Of a stretch of DNA of 64,000 nucleotides, positions 1 through 8,009 are shown in pieces. This stretch comes from an uncultured Sphingomonadaceae bacterium (GTDB lineage Bacteria > Pseudomonadota > Alphaproteobacteria > Sphingomonadales > Sphingomonadaceae): NCBI GenBank assembly GCA_947488845.1, contig CANLBM010000009.1, forward strand, positions 62,001-126,000, read 5' to 3'. A program made the translations under genes and the position numbers. The number at the start of each line of letters is the position of its first letter. Positions within the stretch are counted from its first letter, which is position 1. Under the pieces are notes generated by a model. It ran no database searches, had not been told where the DNA came from, and saw only the letters and a list, made by a program, of their open reading frames with translations.

Positions 1-2182
1 CTTCGAACTCGTGACGCGGACTGCCGCCGGTCGAACCGACCGCGGAACCGTTTAGCAGGTCCAGCTCATCAACGCCGTCCCGGATCTTGATCTTGTCTTC
101 GAGGCGGATGGTGTGAAAGGCCGAAAGCTGCCAGCGTCCGCCGCTGGGGCGACCGCCTGCTCCGGGGCCACCGCGCGGCGCTGCTGGTCGCGCTTCCGCG
201 CTGCCTTCGGGAGTCGCACCCTCAGCCGGCTTTTCGCCTTGCGACTGACCGTCAGGCGCTCCGCCGCCAGCGGAGCGAGCTGCCCGGTCCGGTCTTCCCG
301 ATCCGCCGCCGCGCTGCTCGCCAAAGCGTTTGGAAAAATCGATGCCGTAACGGATGCGTTCGCTGCTGACATTGGCATAGTTGACCGGTCGCCGGTCAAT
401 CGCAATCAACTGACCGCTGGCATCGCGAGTCACCCGGTCGGGGAAGGCTGCCTCGATCTCGGGTGTCAGCAGCGGGAAGCTGGATGCTACATTATTGCTG
501 TTGTTGCGGAAATATTCGCCAAGGAAGGTAAAGCCGTCGAGCCATTCGGGGCGGTAATTGACCGCTAGCTTGATATCCCGCTGTTTTTCTGCCGGTAGCG
601 AAAAATTGCCGCCGGTGGTAATCGCAGCGAGCACGGATTCGCCGTTGGTAAAGTCAAAGACTGTCACATCCGGGGTGATGATGACCGGATTGCCAAGCTG
701 GGCGATGGTCGGTGCAGCGTCTTCACCGATCGCCGAGGCGGAGAAGACCAGCCCGTCAAACGGCTCCCAGTTCAGGCCAAAACCGAATTCGACCAGGCCG
801 CCAAAGTCGGAAAGGTCGGAATAACCGAGATTGCCGTTGATCGACAATTTGCCGATCGCCTCCACGACATCGATATTCTCGTCGGCCAGCGGGATGTCGA
901 TGTTGATTCCGGTGCTGAGTTCGTCGCGGCTGAGACCCGTGGTGGTAACAATCGCGCCGCGCGTTTCCCGGCTGTCGAGATCTTCGCGGTTATAGCCGGC
1001 GCGGACGGTAGTGGTGACGGCGCCGGACGGCAGAACGAATAATGTGCCGGATAGCGTCGCAAGATTATTGATCGTCTGATCGACAACCTTTGCGCTGTCG
1101 GTGCCCGGTGCGCCGAGCAAAGGACCAAAGCTGATCGCTAGAGGGTCAACCGAGCCGGCATCGATCGCCGCCTGCAGCAAGCTGATATCGCCGGACCGGT
1201 CGGTTTCGGTATTGACCTGGGTGCGGGTATAATCGCTGGTCAGCGACCAGCGCCAGTCGTCGAGCGTGCCGTTCAGCGTCAGCCCTGCTTGCGCGGTGTT
1301 GGTTTCCTGAACCCGGTTTAGCGGGCCATATTCGGTGAAATAGCGGAACAGTGGATCGCCCGCGACTTGCAGCGTTCCGCTGGGCAGTCCCTGCAGACCA
1401 TTGGATTTATCATATATATAGCCGCCGTTGAGCGAGAGCGACATGCCGTTGTCGAAATTCCGGCTGTAATTGGCATTGAGTTCGACATTGTCCGATGGCG
1501 CGACCAATGTGCGGAACTCCCCGAGGTTGACCAGGTCACCGGCGGCATCCTGGATGATATTGCGCTCGCTCTCGGTAATCGCGGTGTTGTTCTGCCATTC
1601 CAGATTTATATTGACCCGGCTGTTCTTGCCGATGCGTGTGATGGTCGTCTCGACCTCTGACCGTCCCTGCGCGCCGCGCGTTGGAACACCATATTCGGCT
1701 GACGCGCTGACCCCGGTATAATTGTCCTTGAGGATGAAGTTGATCACCCGCTGATCGGGGCGATAGCCATATTGCAGCGCCAGTTCTTCGGGAAACACCT
1801 GCACCGTGCGGATCGCTTCGGGAGGAAGGTCGCGGATTTCACGGAAACCGGAGGTGCGTTGGCCGTTGATCAGCACGATCGGCCGCCCGCTGCCGCGACC
1901 CCGGCTGGAGGTGGTCTGCGAAGAAAGTGCTTCGAGCAGGTCCTGTACCGAAGAAGCGCCATAGCTGGCGATATCTGCTTCGCTCAGTTCAACCACCGGG
2001 GGTATTTCGCTGACAACCGCACCGCGCGGGCGCTCCGCTATGACGACGATTTCCTCGTCCGCATAATCGGCGTCTGCGTCAGGGATTTGTGCGCCTGAGG
2101 GCGGCGCGAGTAACATACTTGCCAAAATGATGGGAGATGCGGCGAAGAAGGATTTTGGGGAAGAAATCATGATATGTTTCAT
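1..2182 (-). CDS. TonB-dependent outer membrane receptor, C-terminus cut by window edge
   Basis: Beta-barrel receptor expected to import a ligand with energy from TonB-ExbBD; the ligand cannot be told from sequence. The frame is open from the ATG at 2182 to the left edge, about 727 codons. A signal peptide (about residues 1-34, ending PPSGAQ) precedes a plug domain (about 55-150, containing VLINGQRTSGF). Near the edge a Gly/Ala/Pro/Arg-rich stretch (about 130-310) is followed by FHTIRLEDKIKIR and LLNGSAVGSTGG, a signature of a common sphingomonad receptor group. By analogy with that group I expect roughly 100-150 further residues beyond the window. A second in-frame ATG lies at 2170; only a weak AAGAG precedes 2182. 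It is divergent from infA. Confidence 0.9.
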   Translation of the reverse strand, partial: MKHIMISSPKSFFAASPIILASMLLAPPSGAQIPDADADYADEEIVVIAERPRGAVVSEIPPVVELSEADIASYGASSVQDLLEALSSQTTSSRGRGSGRPIVLINGQRTSGFREIRDLPPEAIRTVQVFPEELALQYGYRPDQRVINFILKDNYTGVSASAEYGVPTRGAQGRSEVETTITRIGKNSRVNINLEWQNNTAITESERNIIQDAAGDLVNLGEFRTLVAPSDNVELNANYSRNFDNGMSLSLNGGYIYDKSNGLQGLPSGTLQVAGDPLFRYFTEYGPLNRVQETNTAQAGLTLNGTLDDWRWSLTSDYTRTQVNTETDRSGDISLLQAAIDAGSVDPLAISFGPLLGAPGTDSAKVVDQTINNLATLSGTLFVLPSGAVTTTVRAGYNREDLDSRETRGAIVTTTGLSRDELSTGINIDIPLADENIDVVEAIGKLSINGNLGYSDLSDFGGLVEFGFGLNWEPFDGLVFSASAIGEDAAPTIAQLGNPVIITPDVTVFDFTNGESVLAAITTGGNFSLPAEKQRDIKLAVNYRPEWLDGFTFLGEYFRNNSNNVASSFPLLTPEIEAAFPDRVTRDASGQLIAIDRRPVNYANVSSERIRYGIDFSKRFGEQRGGGSGRPDRAARSAGGGAPDGQSQGEKPAEGATPEGSAEARPAAPRGGPGAGGRPSGGRWQLSAFHTIRLEDKIKIRDGVDELDLLNGSAVGSTGGSPRHEFE

Positions 2183-2258
2183 TAGCTCTTGAACAGGGGG
2201 AGAGAAGATGTCCGAAGTGCCATGCCAAACGCGCTAATGGTATAATTTCTTTGTATTA

Positions 2259-2276
2259 AATTGTCGCAGGACAATT
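2259..2276. promoter_or_regulatory. short inverted repeat between the receptor and infA
   Basis: AATTGTC-GCAG-GACAATT is a perfect 7-bp inverted repeat with a 4-base spacer in the divergent intergenic region. It could be an operator for the receptor gene or a chance hairpin. No known regulator consensus is recognised. Confidence 0.25.
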
Positions 2277-2402
2277 ATGGCGACGACAAGCGATATTATC
2301 ATTTTCGCCGATGCAGCTAATCCTTCCCTTTTTGCGCATTTGTCGTTATGGCGCACTGCAACACGCGGAATTGCCGCAATATCAGGGAAAATGTACCGCC
2401 AT

Positions 2403-2621
2403 ATGGCAAAAGAAGAACTACTGGAAATGAAGGGGATGGTTCGCGAACTGCTCCCCAACGCCATGTTCCGGGTCGAGCTGGAAAACGGCCACGAGATTTT
2501 GGGTCACACCGCTGGCAAGATGCGCAAGAACCGCATCCGCGTGCTGGTTGGTGATGAAGTGCTCGTCGAGCTCACCCCTTATGATCTGACCAAGGGTCGC
2601 ATCACCTATCGTTTCAAGTGA
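2403..2621 (+). CDS. infA: translation initiation factor IF-1
   Basis: Single OB-fold (S1-like) protein that binds the ribosomal A site with IF-2 and IF-3 during initiation. The product is 72 residues, the usual length, and reads [20 protein letters not shown] and ends [15 protein letters not shown], as in alphaproteobacterial IF-1. The reading frame is open further upstream (ATG at 2277), but family length and the MAKEE start fix the ATG at 2403. maf follows about 110 bases downstream, an order common in alphaproteobacteria. Confidence 0.97.
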   Translation: MAKEELLEMKGMVRELLPNAMFRVELENGHEILGHTAGKMRKNRIRVLVGDEVLVELTPYDLTKGRITYRFK

Positions 2622-2630
2622 TGGTATGCC

Positions 2631-2656
2631 ACTTGTCCTGAGCCTATCGAAGGACA
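2631..2656. repeat. half copy of the CCTGAGCCTGTCGAAGG dispersed repeat
   Basis: The infA-maf gap carries CTTGTCCTGAGCCTATCGAAGGAC. Close relatives of this string occur at 27200-27248 and 49641-49691, where a second, inverted arm is also present. Here only one arm is seen. It is a member of a repeat family that I recall as frequent between sphingomonad genes. Confidence 0.6.
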
Positions 2657-2732
2657 GCGATCGGCTAGCATTGCCTTCGGCGATATGGCGTCTACAAGTT
2701 CAGCCCGAACGGTTTAGAGGGTGTTTACAGAC

Positions 2733-3302
2733 ATGAAACTGGTTCTGGCCTCCTCCAGCCCGCGCCGTTTGGAACTGCTCGGTCGCCTCGGCGTCACACC
2801 CGACCGGATCATCTCTCCCGATATCGACGAAGCGCCGCACAAGGGCGAGCTGCCGCGCGACTATGTCTTGCGCATGGCCGAGGAGAAGGCTGTTGCCGTC
2901 CAACGGCAAGATCAGGAAATACTGGTTGCGGGTGATACCACGGTCGCGGTCGGTCGCCGGATATTGGGACAGGCCGGAGATGCGGCGGAGCAGCGCAAGT
3001 TCATGCAGTTGATCAGCGGGCGGCGGCATCATGTGATGTCGGCGGTCTGCGTGATCGCGGCCGACGGCACGGCGCGGACCAAATTGTCCGATAGTATCGT
3101 GAAGTTCAAGCGCTTCGAAGCCCATGAGATCGAAGCCTATATCGCCACCGGCGAAGGTCAGGGCAAGGCGGGCGGCTATGCGATACAGGGCACGGCGGAA
3201 GCCTTCGTTACCTGGATGTCGGGCAGCTACAGCGGGATCATGGGCCTGCCTTTATATGAAACCCGTAACCTGCTGATCAGCGCGGGCTATCCCCTTGGCT
3301 GA
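2733..3302 (+). CDS. maf: Maf-family nucleoside triphosphate pyrophosphatase
   Basis: House-cleaning enzyme that hydrolyses non-canonical or modified NTPs to NMP and pyrophosphate, in the cytoplasm. The 189-residue product opens MKLVLASSSPRRLELLGRLG; SSSPRR is the Maf signature. DTTVAVGRRILG and GKAGGYAIQGTAE later in the chain are the other conserved blocks. A GTG at 2721 is also in frame, but it abuts the GAGGG ribosome-binding site at 2716-2720, so the ATG at 2733 is preferred. The stop overlaps the start of the RNase E/G gene by 8 bases, implying co-translation. Confidence 0.93.
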   Translation: MKLVLASSSPRRLELLGRLGVTPDRIISPDIDEAPHKGELPRDYVLRMAEEKAVAVQRQDQEILVAGDTTVAVGRRILGQAGDAAEQRKFMQLISGRRHHVMSAVCVIAADGTARTKLSDSIVKFKRFEAHEIEAYIATGEGQGKAGGYAIQGTAEAFVTWMSGSYSGIMGLPLYETRNLLISAGYPLG

Positions 3303-4293
3303 ATTCGCTCACGGCTGGCTTTACGAAGCCGGGATCGGCGAGAACCGCGCGATGCGGCTGGAACATGGCAAACTGGCACAGATACGGATCGAGCGGGCCG
3401 ATGGCAGGGCCAGAGCCGGTGCGGTTGTCGACGCAAAATTTACCCGGCAGTGGGTCAGCGGACGATCGGGGATCATTACCTTGCCCGACGGGCAGGAAGC
3501 TCTGCTGCAGCCGCTACCCAAAGGCTTGACCGAAGGATCGATGGTCCGGGTGGAAATTGTCCGGGCGGCGATGACCGAACGCGGCGGGCAGGCCAAACGG
3601 GCCAGGGCGCGTCCGGCTGAGGCGGATAGTCCCCTGAATGATGGTCCCGACCTGATGGCAGAGATCAATGACGCCGGACTGCCCGTCAGACAGGTTCATG
3701 CCCATGATGAAGATGTCCTTTCCCGGCACGGCTGGCATGAAGCGGTAGAGCAGGCCGAAACCGGAAGGATCGATTTCGAGGGCGGGAGTCTGCTGGTTTC
3801 GCTGACCCCGGCGATGACATTATTCGACGTCGACGGGCCGCTGGCGCCATTTGAGCTGGCGAAACGGGCGGCGAAAGAAATCGCTCTGGCGCTGGTCCGG
3901 TTCGATATCTCCGGCAATATCGGAATTGATTTTCCGACCTTGCAAGCCAAGGCCGAACGCGCCGCCGTTACCGCTATTTTTGACGAATATATGACCGGCA
4001 ATTGCGAGCGCACGGCGATCAACGGCTTTGGCTTCATGCAGATTGTCAGCCGCAAGCTCCGGCCATCGTTGCTCGAGATATTGCAGGCCAACCGCTCGGT
4101 CAACGCCGCGTTGCAACTGTTGCGGCAGGCGGAACGCGATCGCGGCACCGGCGCGATGCGGCTGGAAGTGCATCCGGCTGTGGCGAACAAGATGCATCCG
4201 GCGCTGCTGGAAGAATTGGCCAGGCGGATGGGCAGACCGGTGGAGATCGAACCGCGAGGAGAAATGTCGATCGATGGCGGTTCGACAGGATAA
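3295..4293 (+). CDS. short RNase E/G-family ribonuclease
   Basis: Member of the RNase E/G endoribonuclease family, acting in RNA processing and decay. At 332 residues it is much shorter than E. coli RNase G (about 489). Visible parts are an S1-like segment (about 35-80, GAVVDAKFTRQWVSGRSGII), then LFDVDG and IGIDFPTL, which align with the two metal-binding aspartates of the DNase-I-like subdomain, then GFGFMQIVSRKLRPSL. The CPxCxG zinc-link motif that joins protomers in RNase E is not present. The start is TTG at 3295, giving MAEFAHGWLYEAGIGENRAM, which fits the family N-terminus. It overlaps maf by 8 bases. A yacG gene, often next in this order, is absent. Confidence 0.85.
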   Translation: MAEFAHGWLYEAGIGENRAMRLEHGKLAQIRIERADGRARAGAVVDAKFTRQWVSGRSGIITLPDGQEALLQPLPKGLTEGSMVRVEIVRAAMTERGGQAKRARARPAEADSPLNDGPDLMAEINDAGLPVRQVHAHDEDVLSRHGWHEAVEQAETGRIDFEGGSLLVSLTPAMTLFDVDGPLAPFELAKRAAKEIALALVRFDISGNIGIDFPTLQAKAERAAVTAIFDEYMTGNCERTAINGFGFMQIVSRKLRPSLLEILQANRSVNAALQLLRQAERDRGTGAMRLEVHPAVANKMHPALLEELARRMGRPVEIEPRGEMSIDGGSTG

Positions 4294-4340
4294 TTGCAGC
4301 CAAGCTTGCATTTGAGCCGTTCAATCGGCAATGCCTGCGC

Positions 4341-4973
4341 ATGACGAATATCATCCTTTACGATTATTGGCGCAGCTCGGCGAGCTACCGGGTGCGCATC
4401 GCGCTCAACCTCAAGGGCGTATCTTATACCGCGATCAACACCAGTCTGCTGGATGGCGACCAGAAGGCTCCGGACTATGTTGCCCGCAATCCGCAGGGCT
4501 TTGTTCCGATGCTTTGTATCGACGGGCATGACCTGACCCAGTCGCTGGCGATTATTGATTATCTCGACGCCAAATATGACGACCCGCCGATGGTGTCGAG
4601 CGATCCGGCCGAGCGGGCCAGGACGCTGGCGCAGGCACTGGTCATTGCCGCCGATATTCATCCGGTCAACAATCTGCGGATATTGAAATATCTCAAGAAT
4701 GAACTGGGGCATGATCAGGCGGTTACCGACAACTGGTACCGCCACTGGATCGAAGAAGGTTTCGTGGCGCTGGAAGCCATGGCACCGGAAGCCGGCCTGT
4801 TCGGCGGAGAAAAGCCCAATCTGGCTGACGTCTGCCTGGTGCCGCAAATGTATAACGCGCGGCGTTTCGATCTGGATTTGAGCGATTTTCCCAAGCTGGT
4901 CCGGATTGACGCTGCGTGCAACCAACTCGAGGCTTTTCAGAAAGCCGCTCCCGAAGCAGTGAAGGAAGATTGA
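4341..4973 (+). CDS. maiA: maleylacetoacetate isomerase (zeta-class GST)
   Basis: Glutathione-dependent cis-trans isomerisation of maleylacetoacetate to fumarylacetoacetate in tyrosine and phenylalanine breakdown. The product has 210 residues, the normal length. The N-terminal thioredoxin-like domain holds WRSSASYRVRIALNLKG, the SSxxYR/KVR active-site motif of zeta GSTs, and QGFVPML with the cis-proline. A helical C-terminal domain has HPVNNLRILKYL, typical of this enzyme. The ATG at 4341 is chosen by alignment with the family. No other tyrosine-degradation gene lies nearby, so a general GST role cannot be excluded. The GFA protein follows after 1 base. Confidence 0.88.
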   Translation: MTNIILYDYWRSSASYRVRIALNLKGVSYTAINTSLLDGDQKAPDYVARNPQGFVPMLCIDGHDLTQSLAIIDYLDAKYDDPPMVSSDPAERARTLAQALVIAADIHPVNNLRILKYLKNELGHDQAVTDNWYRHWIEEGFVALEAMAPEAGLFGGEKPNLADVCLVPQMYNARRFDLDLSDFPKLVRIDAACNQLEAFQKAAPEAVKED

Positions 4974-4974
4974 C

Positions 4975-5385
4975 ATGGCGATCGAAGGCGGATGTTATTG
5001 CGGCGCGGTGCGCTACAAGGCCGAGGGCGAACCGATGCTGAAAGCCGAATGTTTCTGCCGCGAATGCCAATATACGACCGGTGGGAACAGCCTGTTGCTG
5101 ATGGCGATGCCGGCGGATGGATACGAGATCACCAAAGGGGCTGTAAAAGGCTTTAAGCGCGACGATCTCGAAAAGGGTGTGACGCGCGAATTTTGTGCCG
5201 ATTGCGGTACCCATCTGGCCACTCGCGCACCGGGCTTTGAAGTCGCCGTGATCGTCAAAGTCGGAACGCTCGATGATCCGGGTGTCTTCGGTAAAGCGGA
5301 CAGCGCCCATTTCGCGTGCGACGCGCAGGTTTATCACCGGCTTCCGGACGACATGCCGGTCCATCAGAAGTGGATGCACAGCTAA
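4975..5385 (+). CDS. GFA/CENP-V family zinc-binding protein
   Basis: Small cytoplasmic protein of the glutathione-dependent formaldehyde-activating (GFA) superfamily, 136 residues. Zinc ligands are visible in GGCYCGAVRY (residues 6-15), FCREC (about 28-32) and FCADCGTHL (about 80-88). The superfamily includes glutathione and S-hydroxymethylglutathione-binding proteins, but most members have no proven reaction, so no specific activity is claimed. Start and stop sit 1 base after maiA and 3 bases before the TonB receptor, suggesting one transcript. Confidence 0.88.
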   Translation: MAIEGGCYCGAVRYKAEGEPMLKAECFCRECQYTTGGNSLLLMAMPADGYEITKGAVKGFKRDDLEKGVTREFCADCGTHLATRAPGFEVAVIVKVGTLDDPGVFGKADSAHFACDAQVYHRLPDDMPVHQKWMHS

Positions 5386-5388
5386 GTC

Positions 5389-7503
5389 ATGACAAAATCA
5401 GTTTTTGCCTATCCGCTATTGATATCAATGGTGTCGATGGCTGTCCCTGCCTGGGGACAGGAGCAGGTCGGCAATGATGAAAGCCGGGTTGTCATCGCCG
5501 ATTGGCGGTTACCGGAGATCGTCGTAACCGGATTGCCCGTTACACGCGGCGACAATGTTTATAACGCAATCGAAATTTCGATGGATCAGTCACAGACTGT
5601 CGAGAATAGTCTGCGTGATATGCCGGGATTGCAGCAATTTCGCCGGTCGGATGCCCGTTCGGCAAACCCGACCAGCCAGGGGGTTACGCTGCGCGGACTG
5701 GGCGGCAATGCCTCGTCGCGCGCGCTGCTGATATTGGACGGTGTGCCGCAGGCCGATCCATTCGGCGGCTGGGTCGCCTGGCCCGGCTATGATGCGCTCG
5801 CTCTTGGCAGCGCCAGAATTACCCGCGGCGGCGGCAGCGTAGCGGACGGTCAGGGGGCGATTTCCGGAACCATCGAACTGTTCAGCGACAATGTTGGAGA
5901 CCGGTTTGAACTGGGTGCTGTTTATGGCAGCCGCAACGGTGTCGATGCCGATCTGCTTTTTGGTCGCGAACTGGGACAGGGACAGCTGACCATTTCCGCC
6001 AATTATGCAAGAGGGGATGGCTTCATCCCGATCATCGAGGGCCAGCGCGGATCGGTCGATCGCCCGGCGGAATATGAGCAGGCCGGTCTTGCCGTCCGCT
6101 TTGTCGCGCCGTTATCCGGTAATGTCGAACTGCAAAGCAATGTCCGCGCTTTTACCGACGATCGCGAACGAGGCTTTGCCTTTAGCGAAAATCACAATGA
6201 TGGTGCCGATGCCAGCATCCGTCTGGTCGATCGCACTTCCGACTGGCAATGGTCGGCTCTCGCCTATCTCCAGATCCGCAATTTCGATGTCAGCTTTGGC
6301 GGTGTCGCGGATGATCGCAATTCGGTCAGCCGCGTGTTCGAACAGTTTAGCGTGCCTTCCACAGGTCTCGGTGCACGCTTTGAGGTGCGACCTCCGGTTG
6401 GTGACAATGTCGAACTGCGGATCGGTGGCGACTGGCGCCGCACCGAGGGAACCACCAACGAGAATTTCTTCTTTGCCGACAATGATACCCCGCGCCGCAG
6501 CCGCAGGGCAGGGGGAAATACCGCCACCTATGGCGGCTTTGTCGAAGCCAGCCTGCAGGTCAGTGACGCGCTGGTACTTACCGGTGGCGGACGCATTGAT
6601 TTCTGGTCGATCGACAATGGCTTTCGCAAAGAGATCGAGTTGATCAATCCGTTTCCCGGATCGGTTCGTACGGACGAAATGTTCACCAGTCGCAGTGATA
6701 CGGAATTTACCGGTCGTGGCGGCTTTGCCTTTGCTGCAACCGATAGGCTCAGCCTGCGCGGTGCGGCCTATCTCGGCTGGCGCCTGCCGACCCTGAACGA
6801 ATTGTTCCGGCCTTTCCGGGTCGGCTCGGATGCGACCGCGGCCAATGAACTGCTGGAGCCGGAACGGGTCAAGGGGGCCGAGCTTGGGCTCGGCTGGGAA
6901 AGCGGCGTGGCAAAACTGGGTGTCACTGCTTTCTACAACCAGCTGGACAATGCGGTCGCCAATGTCACGCTGGGCAATGGTCCGGGCGTTTTTCCTGGCG
7001 TCGGCTTTGTTGCGGCAGACGGTACATATAGCCAGCGTCAGAATCTCGATGCGATAGAATCCAGAGGCATTGAAATTGATGCCGAGTTTGATCTCGGCTC
7101 TCTGGCCGATGGGCTGAGCCTCCGTGCGGCTTATGCCTTTATCGATGCAGAGGTCGACGGATCCGGGGATGCTGCCGGGGTCGATGGATTTCGACCGGCC
7201 CAGGTCCCGCGGCATAACGCGTCGGGCTCTATCCGATGGGAAACGGCCGATGGTAGTGGTGCCAGCCTGTCGGCGCGCTATGTCGGGCAACAATATGAGG
7301 ATGACGTGAATATTCTCAGTCTCGCCGATGCGTTCACGATAGATGGGCGGATGACGCTGGCCGTCAATGATCGGCTGCTGGTCGAAACCCGGGTTGAAAA
7401 CCTTCTCGATGCACGAGTAGAGGCGGCGGTTAGTAGCAATGGAATAATAGAACGAGCCTTCCCCCGGACATTTTGGATTGGACTTCGTGCCAGAATTGAA
7501 TAA
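5389..7503 (+). CDS. TonB-dependent outer membrane receptor
   Basis: Outer-membrane gated channel, 704 residues, complete. Signal peptide about 1-23 (cleavage near PAWGQ). A TonB-box-like LPEIVVTG lies at about 42-49. The plug domain (about 60-165) includes GVTLRGLGGNASSRALLILD and DGVPQADPFGGWVAWP. The barrel ends TFWIGLRARIE with the usual C-terminal aromatic pattern. It lacks a CarboxypepD-like extension or FecA-type signalling domain. The substrate is unknown: no cobalamin riboswitch or Fur/Zur box was recognised in the tight upstream junction (3 bases after the GFA gene). A MarR regulator starts 9 bases after the stop and is a candidate local controller. Confidence 0.92.
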   Translation: MTKSVFAYPLLISMVSMAVPAWGQEQVGNDESRVVIADWRLPEIVVTGLPVTRGDNVYNAIEISMDQSQTVENSLRDMPGLQQFRRSDARSANPTSQGVTLRGLGGNASSRALLILDGVPQADPFGGWVAWPGYDALALGSARITRGGGSVADGQGAISGTIELFSDNVGDRFELGAVYGSRNGVDADLLFGRELGQGQLTISANYARGDGFIPIIEGQRGSVDRPAEYEQAGLAVRFVAPLSGNVELQSNVRAFTDDRERGFAFSENHNDGADASIRLVDRTSDWQWSALAYLQIRNFDVSFGGVADDRNSVSRVFEQFSVPSTGLGARFEVRPPVGDNVELRIGGDWRRTEGTTNENFFFADNDTPRRSRRAGGNTATYGGFVEASLQVSDALVLTGGGRIDFWSIDNGFRKEIELINPFPGSVRTDEMFTSRSDTEFTGRGGFAFAATDRLSLRGAAYLGWRLPTLNELFRPFRVGSDATAANELLEPERVKGAELGLGWESGVAKLGVTAFYNQLDNAVANVTLGNGPGVFPGVGFVAADGTYSQRQNLDAIESRGIEIDAEFDLGSLADGLSLRAAYAFIDAEVDGSGDAAGVDGFRPAQVPRHNASGSIRWETADGSGASLSARYVGQQYEDDVNILSLADAFTIDGRMTLAVNDRLLVETRVENLLDARVEAAVSSNGIIERAFPRTFWIGLRARIE

Positions 7504-7512
7504 ATATTACTT

Positions 7513-7956
7513 ATGACCTTTAAACTTGATGATTATCTGCCCTACCAGCTGTCGACGACCTCAAACGTCGTCAGCGACGTGATCGCGGGTGAGTATAAGA
7601 GCCTCTTTGGCCTCAAGATTCCCGAATGGCGGGTGATGTCGGTGCTTGGCGTGCGGGGCGCCTCGACCCAAAGGCATCTGGTCGAAGCAACGTTGATGGA
7701 CAAGGTGACCGTCAATCGTGCGGTAAAAAATCTGGTTGACCGTGCATTGCTCGATCGCAGTCCCAATACCGCCGATGGCCGTTCCCACCATCTGATGCTC
7801 AGCGCCAAGGGACGCGATCTTTACGAAAAGATCATGCCCGCCGCTCAGGCCATGGAACAGAAAATCATGGCCGTGCTCACCGCTCAGGAGAAAGTCGAAC
7901 TATCCGCCATGCTGGCGAAGATAAAAAAATCGGCTGATACACTGGCAGCGGAATGA
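7513..7956 (+). CDS. MarR-family transcriptional regulator
   Basis: Winged-helix DNA-binding repressor or activator, 147 residues. The recognition region reads STQRHLVEATLMDKVTVNRAVKNLV (about 55-80) and the wing has RSPNTADGRSHHLMLSAKGRDLY, with the DGRS...L.LT/S.KG pattern that marks MarR proteins. The dimerisation helices lie at both ends. It sits 9 bases after the TonB receptor with no promoter space, so both are probably co-transcribed. Its inducer is unknown; MarR proteins often bind small aromatic acids, which would be compatible with the upstream maleylacetoacetate isomerase, but this is only inference. Confidence 0.92.
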   Translation: MTFKLDDYLPYQLSTTSNVVSDVIAGEYKSLFGLKIPEWRVMSVLGVRGASTQRHLVEATLMDKVTVNRAVKNLVDRALLDRSPNTADGRSHHLMLSAKGRDLYEKIMPAAQAMEQKIMAVLTAQEKVELSAMLAKIKKSADTLAAE

Positions 7957-7958
7957 AA

Positions 7959-7984
7959 AAGAGCGGCAGTCGCCTGCCGCTCTT
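7959..7984. terminator. bidirectional rho-independent terminator
   Basis: AAGAGCGGCAG-TCGC-CTGCCGCTCTT is a perfect 11-bp stem with a 4-base loop, lying between the convergent MarR gene and tadC. On the minus strand the stem is followed by a T run (the A run at 7956-7960), and on the plus strand by TCTGATTTT. It can end both transcripts. Confidence 0.8.
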
Positions 7985-8009
7985 CTGATTTTCTGGATCT
8001 GTTTCCGCT

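Noticed and set aside
5389..5460. Cobalamin riboswitch or metal box for the second TonB receptor
   Set aside because: Only 3 bases separate it from the preceding gene, and no B12-box or Fur/Zur palindrome is seen there or within the GFA gene.
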